From the NCBI GenBank assembly GCA_963930655.1, contig OZ005621.1, positions 18,463,001 through 18,527,000 of the forward strand: DNA of 64,000 nucleotides, in the 5' to 3' direction. The DNA is from Myrica gale (lineage: Eukaryota > Streptophyta > Magnoliopsida > Fagales > Myricaceae). The position numbers were made by a program, and so were the translations under genes. Below the pieces are notes generated by a model. That model made no database searches and was not told where the DNA came from. It worked only from the letters and a program-made list of their open reading frames with translations. Positions 59,507 through 64,000 of this stretch are shown here, piece by piece (the stretch's first letter is position 1; each line of letters opens with the position of its first letter).

Positions 59507-60829
59507 TCAGAACGACCTTTTCAGATGCTTGAAATCTACAGACTCGATGCATTCCAACCCAGCCCTGTAAGGATTCAACAGTTTCATAAGCTCAGTTACG
59601 TTCCCCTTTGTCTCATCACGACAACCAACCTGTAAGACTAACAAGAGCTTCTGAAAGGCGCCAACTTGAAGAGCCTCCACCAGAACTCTTCCTTCGTCCC
59701 TTCTTCCATATTTGCTGAGCTTCAAAATAGTGCAAAGAGAAAACTCAGTTGCCAGGTCCGACACCCGCAATATTTTTTTCACCAAAACAGGTACAGTTAA
59801 GGCATTATTTAGAGCCTCTTCTCTCCCTTCTTTGCAGCTGCAAAGTGAGTCGAAAACACCCAAAGCCCTTTCACATATGCTTTTCTCTGAGTCAACAATA
59901 ATCGCCAGCAGTAAAGAAACAAGACCCATCTTAACGAATGCTAATTTGATCTTCTCGCTGGAGGAAGAAGCAGAAGAAACCAAGTAAAACACTACCTTGA
60001 GCGAGGCTTTTGTAATCGTTGGACAGATTTGCTTTCTAATGAATTCAACTAGTATTTCATGCATTCCTTCGATGTCTGATAGCTTTTCCACAAGCTGTTG
60101 ATCACAAGCAAGAATCTCTTGCAGAGCTACAATGGAGTTTTGCTTTGGTGAAAGATCTTTGCAACTCAAAAACCAGACCATGCAACGTAAAGAAGCTTGA
60201 GATGCCAAGGAATTCTGGGCTTCTACTTCAAGTGGAAACATCCAATTCAGTGTAGACAGTAGCTCTTCCAACACTGTGGCATTTCTCTCGATTGAGTCAT
60301 TTGCAAATACTTCAAATGCAGCAGCTAGTAAAGCAGCCGTTCCATTTTCGAGGATACACCGCCTATTACGCTCACTCTCAGCACTCCATCTCTGAATTTT
60401 CTGCACATATTCTAAGCACCGGTATTGATCCACACGTCTTGCTGAAGCTGAAACTCCCAAAAGAACCTCCGAGACCTCATCTGGAGTGACTGGAATTCTC
60501 GGTGTTGGGATGCGTTCAACTCCATAGTTTACATTCTCCACGCACCAATCTTGGACCATTTTCCGAAGTGTGTGGTTAGGAATCTGATCAAAGCTCCTCA
60601 GCATCTGATTCGTTACCGGGCACGTAAAATTGCCAGCTTCAAGCCAGGTTTCAATGTTTTCACGATCATATGTAATCCCAGAAGACAATGTGACAGGATC
60701 TTTCATTAAGTCGAGGGATATCGGGCATCGGAAATGATTTGGGATCACGAGCTCCACGTCGGCGTCGACGGCTGGTAGCTTTTTGCCAGCAAGGCGGGCG
60801 ATTCTCCTCCTCCTCCAACCCAAAACCAT
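59507..60829 (-). CDS. PUB21: U-box E3 ubiquitin ligase, PUB21-like
   Basis: Intronless 440-aa protein. Residues 1-18 are basic (GWRRRRIARLAGKK), followed by a U-box at about 28-103 with IPNHFRCPISLDLMKDPVTL, GITYDRENIETWLEAG, TCPVTNQ and IPNHTLRKMVQDWC. The conserved link ERIPTPRIPVTPDEVSEVLL comes next, then an armadillo-like helical region (about 135-420) and a C-terminal signature SVDFKHLKRSF. Arabidopsis PUB21 is about 435 aa, with the same N-terminal WRRRRVAK, linker and C terminus as I recall it. U-box proteins recruit E2 enzymes without zinc; the ARM repeats select substrates. Members of this clade respond to pathogen elicitors, which I infer only from family knowledge. PUB20 is a close alternative. 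Start chosen at the ATG giving the family N terminus. Confidence 0.93.
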   Translation of the reverse strand: MVLGWRRRRIARLAGKKLPAVDADVELVIPNHFRCPISLDLMKDPVTLSSGITYDRENIETWLEAGNFTCPVTNQMLRSFDQIPNHTLRKMVQDWCVENVNYGVERIPTPRIPVTPDEVSEVLLGVSASARRVDQYRCLEYVQKIQRWSAESERNRRCILENGTAALLAAAFEVFANDSIERNATVLEELLSTLNWMFPLEVEAQNSLASQASLRCMVWFLSCKDLSPKQNSIVALQEILACDQQLVEKLSDIEGMHEILVEFIRKQICPTITKASLKVVFYLVSSASSSSEKIKLAFVKMGLVSLLLAIIVDSEKSICERALGVFDSLCSCKEGREEALNNALTVPVLVKKILRVSDLATEFSLCTILKLSKYGRRDEGRVLVEALQVGAFQKLLLVLQVGCRDETKGNVTELMKLLNPYRAGLECIESVDFKHLKRSF

Positions 60830-61775
60830 TAGAACAAATCCGATGAAACCAAAGTGAAGGACTAAGAGAATCTATACGTGTATGTTCTTAATTTCCTTTC
60901 TCGTTCACGAAAAATATGAGGGATCGAGCTGACGGGTTTTCTCCTTGCTTTATAAACATCTTCTACAGAATAAAGCTTTGAGGGCTCTACACGGTATTCA
61001 AAGTTCAGACTTCTTAATTTACAAAGACAAAATTCAATAGAAACGTTCAAATTGAAAACACCCACGCATATACACAGAGAAAGGGTTTATTTAGTATTAG
61101 GGAAAGTTTGAATATTGACCGTTGAAGGTTTGAAAATACTAATCCATCCGTCAAAGGGGAAAGGGTAAAAGTAATCCCTTCAAATATGCCCTTCAAAGGC
61201 ACCAAGAGAACGAAGGCACGCACTTTAACGCCTGTACTGGGTTTTGAAAGTTTTGGCCTGTTGACGTAGACTCCATAATCTGAGTCCAACATGTAAACCC
61301 TATGCCTATAATTTGTGCCGATCAAAGCCATAGCCGTCTTAGCGAGGGTCCCTGTATATGACTTTTATGGTAACTTTCTTCGAATATATTTTATATTGAT
61401 GATGATATCAACTTATCAACGAAGGAAGAAGAATTCCACAAACATGCACATTGAAATATTGACTGTAATTAAAGTGCTATACAACGTCATGGGATCATGA
61501 ATATATATATATATATCTGGGACTATTAAAGATTAATACATATTCGTTTGAGTATTAATTAATAATTTGGCCTTCAACGCTAGCTGGAGAAGAGGCCGGT
61601 TTGAAATGCATTTTAATCAGAGTCGCAATAAAGAATAGAAAAATGAATACAAACAGAATCCAAATAACCAGACATACCAAAGAGAGTTGCCCAGTGAGCA
61701 AGCAAATGAGCTTGAAGATTGAGTCTCCGAGGAACCCAATAAATTTTCCAAGCCGACTATACCTTGAATAAACGT
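60830..61775. other. upstream region of PUB21-like gene
   Basis: Promoter and 5' UTR of the minus-strand U-box gene, then about 500 bases of AT-rich DNA including a (TA)n run near 61500-61516 and the probable 3' tail of the LINE. No gene recognised. Confidence 0.5.
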
Positions 61776-64000
61776 CTAAGCGAGAAAACAAGATATGCAA
61801 TTTTCCAACAAAGAGGAGCAACCATCCTGCTCAATATCTTCACACATGAGGCGATAGTCCGATTTAAAAACAACGAAAGACCAGTTATACTGCAGCGCAA
61901 TCTCCACTGCACGAACAACTGCCATAGCTTCACCCACCAAAGGGTCCGTAGCCTGAATACGTTCCATGTAAGCGCTACAGAAAGAACTAGAGGAGTCTCG
62001 ACAATAGACGACTACGTATGATCCATTATGAAGTCTAACAACATCAAAGTTGATCTTAATCCATCCCGTATTCTGGGGCGACCAAGAATGAGAGAGAGAG
62101 AGGGAGAACATACCAACCAAGCCGACTGATGATCTGAGAATCTACGGGCAAGTGATGATCTAAGATCTGGATGCACCACCACCTTATCTTCATGAAAGGC
62201 TTGATTGCGAGAAAACCACAAAACATCAAAAAGCAAAGCTGCATGGAGAATGAACTTGTTGATACATGACCGAGGTATCCCCAAGGTGGAATCGACATGG
62301 AGTAATAGTCCAACCCATGTCGTAGGAGAAGAAACTGGTATACGAGCAATATCCAGAGGCCAAACAAAAGAGTTTCAGAGATACCGGGCTGCCAAACAGT
62401 CATGAAAAATATGTAGGATAGAATCATAATGAGCTTCACAATTAGCACAAACCTGAAGCGGCAAACTACCCCCAAAACAAGAAGATAAGAGGGAGCTCGA
62501 ACTGGAAGAGCTTCAGACGCCATTTTCCACAGCAAAAGCTTAAGTCGGTCCTGTAGAGGAAGTTTCCATAGCAGAGTCCAGTCATGTTCAGATAAAAAAC
62601 ATTGTTGGGCCCGAAGAGCCGATTACTCATGAAGAAAAACTTCTTTCAAAGAGAAAGAGCCTAGAGGGTTGGGGTGCCAAATAAAAGAATCTTTGTGACG
62701 CGGGTAAGGTGGAGACATACACAAGATGTGAGAAACAGTATCCGCAATGAACAAAGAATGTAACGCTAATAAATTCCACTCCCTCAAATCTTGATCAACA
62801 AGCTCTGTCACCCAACGAAAGTAAAAGGAACTCACCAAGCTAGCAGGTTTGAAACCAGGTAAAGAGGGGATCCAAGGGTCTTCAAAAATGCTCACAGAGG
62901 AGCCATTTACGAGGTAAAATACAAGCACTCCCCTTTAGAGAACCAAGAACTTGGCTGATTCCTTGCCAGATAAGTGAAGGCCCAACTTTAGCCCTTGCTT
63001 CCACAATTGAGAGTGATGGAAAATATTTGGTCTTCATCATCTGAGCACACACCGAGTTTGGTTACTTAAATAAACCCCAGGCCAACTTGAAAGTGAAAGC
63101 TCTGTTTATTTCCTCCAATCTGCGAATACCAAGCACACACCAAGCCTTGAGAATATAATTACGAGTCTTCCCTATAAGAAAGCCCCACCAAAAATCCTTG
63201 AGGCTCCTATCCACTTTTCGACACCAACCTAGAGGAAGTAGCACTGATTGCATATAATAATGAGGTAAAGACGTATCAACATATTTAATCAGTGTCGTCC
63301 TCCCTGATTGGGATAGAGTTTTTGACTTCTAGCCAGCCAACTTGGAAGTAACACGCTCCTGCAAAGCCTCAAAATGCTTATTTTTTACCTACCCCAATAG
63401 ATCGGTAGACCAAGATATTTACAATCATTTGGCATGACTCGCAACTGGAACTCATTACATAAAGCTGTCATGACTTTCGGGTGAGAATTGGTACTAAACA
63501 AAATAGAGAATTTATTGCGATTAATGAGTTGGACAGACCACCGACAATTGGAAGATAGAATCTTGTCAACAGTTCGGGGTTCTTGAAGATTAGCATGACA
63601 AAAAACAATTAAGTCATCAGCAAATAAAAGAGTATCATACCCTATCTATCTTTGAAACTGTCTAATCATAACTTCAGAAGCAATGGATCACCCTGCCGCA
63701 ATCCTCTACTAGGAGAGATCAAACCCTGAGGACTATCGTTAATAAGCAAAGAGTAGGTCACAGTAGTGATGCATTTCAAAATCAGTTGAATCCATTGGCG
63801 ATTAAACCCAAAACACTTCAAAACATGAAGAACAAACTTCCATTCTAATCGGTCATATGCTTGTGCCATATCGAGTTTTACTGCCATGAATCCACCCTTT
63901 CCAGACTTGCGATTCATGGAATGAAAAAGTTTCATAGCACAAACAGAATTTTCTTTAATTACACGGCCAGGGACAAAAGCCGATTGATTGGTAGAGATGA
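61776..64000 (-). mobile_element. L1-type LINE, RT to RNase H, extends beyond window
   Basis: In minus-strand order, from the right edge leftwards: reverse transcriptase start (QSAFVPGRVIKENSV; KLDMAQAYDRLEWKFV; SRGLRQGDP), the catalytic FADD motif in LLFADDLIVFCHA (about 63590-63635), a thumb/linker region (CKYLGLPIYWG; LKDFWWGFL), a zinc-knuckle zf-RVT part (LKLLLWKMASEALPVRAPS), and a C-terminal RNase H (WIKINFDV ... DPLVGEAMAVVRAVEIALQ ... VVFKSDYRLM). These are the ORF2 parts of plant L1-clade LINEs. The parts lie in several frames with stops between, so this copy is dead. The 5' end is outside the window. The 3' end lies somewhere left of 61776; no clear tail was found. Confidence 0.85.

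Noticed and set aside
1-64000. tRNA, rRNA or CRISPR features
   Set aside because: I saw no cloverleaf-like A/B box pair, no ribosomal sequence and no regularly spaced repeats; CRISPR is not expected in a plant nuclear genome.

Overview
The window is eukaryotic nuclear DNA from a flowering plant, almost certainly a eudicot. The gene set, the GT-AG introns, the AT-rich intergenic DNA and the dense hAT, Mutator-type, copia and LINE debris all point that way. The species cannot be named from the sequence.

Six host genes are supported. (1) A KNATM-type KNOX gene without a homeodomain (7056-10039, +, 3 exons, 134 aa). (2) The plastid dihydropyrimidine dehydrogenase gene PYD1 (13058-19065, -, 7 exons, 421 aa). 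(3) An intronless group-D MAP kinase kinase like MKK9 (26141-27091, -, 316 aa). (4) A SKOR/GORK-type Shaker potassium channel (34655-50149, +, 13 exons, 824 aa) whose selectivity filter reads N-V-G-Y-G-E instead of T-V-G-Y-G-D. (5) A small BAP31-like ER membrane protein (53205-56240, +, 4 exons, 129 aa). (6) A PUB21-type U-box E3 ligase (59507-60829, -, 440 aa). They are unrelated single genes, not a cluster. They cover development, pyrimidine catabolism, stress signalling, K+ transport, the ER and ubiquitination.

Mobile DNA fills much of the rest. The left edge (1-1827) is the 3' part of an hAT element with an open transposase frame. A copia LTR remnant lies at 4235-4690. A Mutator-type foldback MITE with a 10-bp target duplication sits in KNATM intron 2 (9395-9649). 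A 1.4-kb element with arms of about 400 bp lies between KNATM and PYD1 (10820-12203). An hAT deletion derivative with a perfect 8-bp target duplication is at 32617-33738. A LINE with RT and RNase H occupies the right edge (61776-64000, -).

The most unusual locus is 21448-23895. It is a 2.4-kb non-autonomous hAT-like element carrying pieces of at least two host genes, one exon resembling a Hel308/POLQ-type helicase and two PEP carboxykinase exons with their intron. It is inserted in the RNase H domain of a LINE fragment. It looks like a gene-capturing (Pack-type) hAT. Other points of interest are the altered SKOR pore, a 112-bp tandem duplication just upstream of PYD1, three 39-bp repeats just after PYD1, and a 0.45-kb direct duplication flanking the last SKOR exon. 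All exon borders are read by eye from splice signals, reading phase and remembered family sequences.
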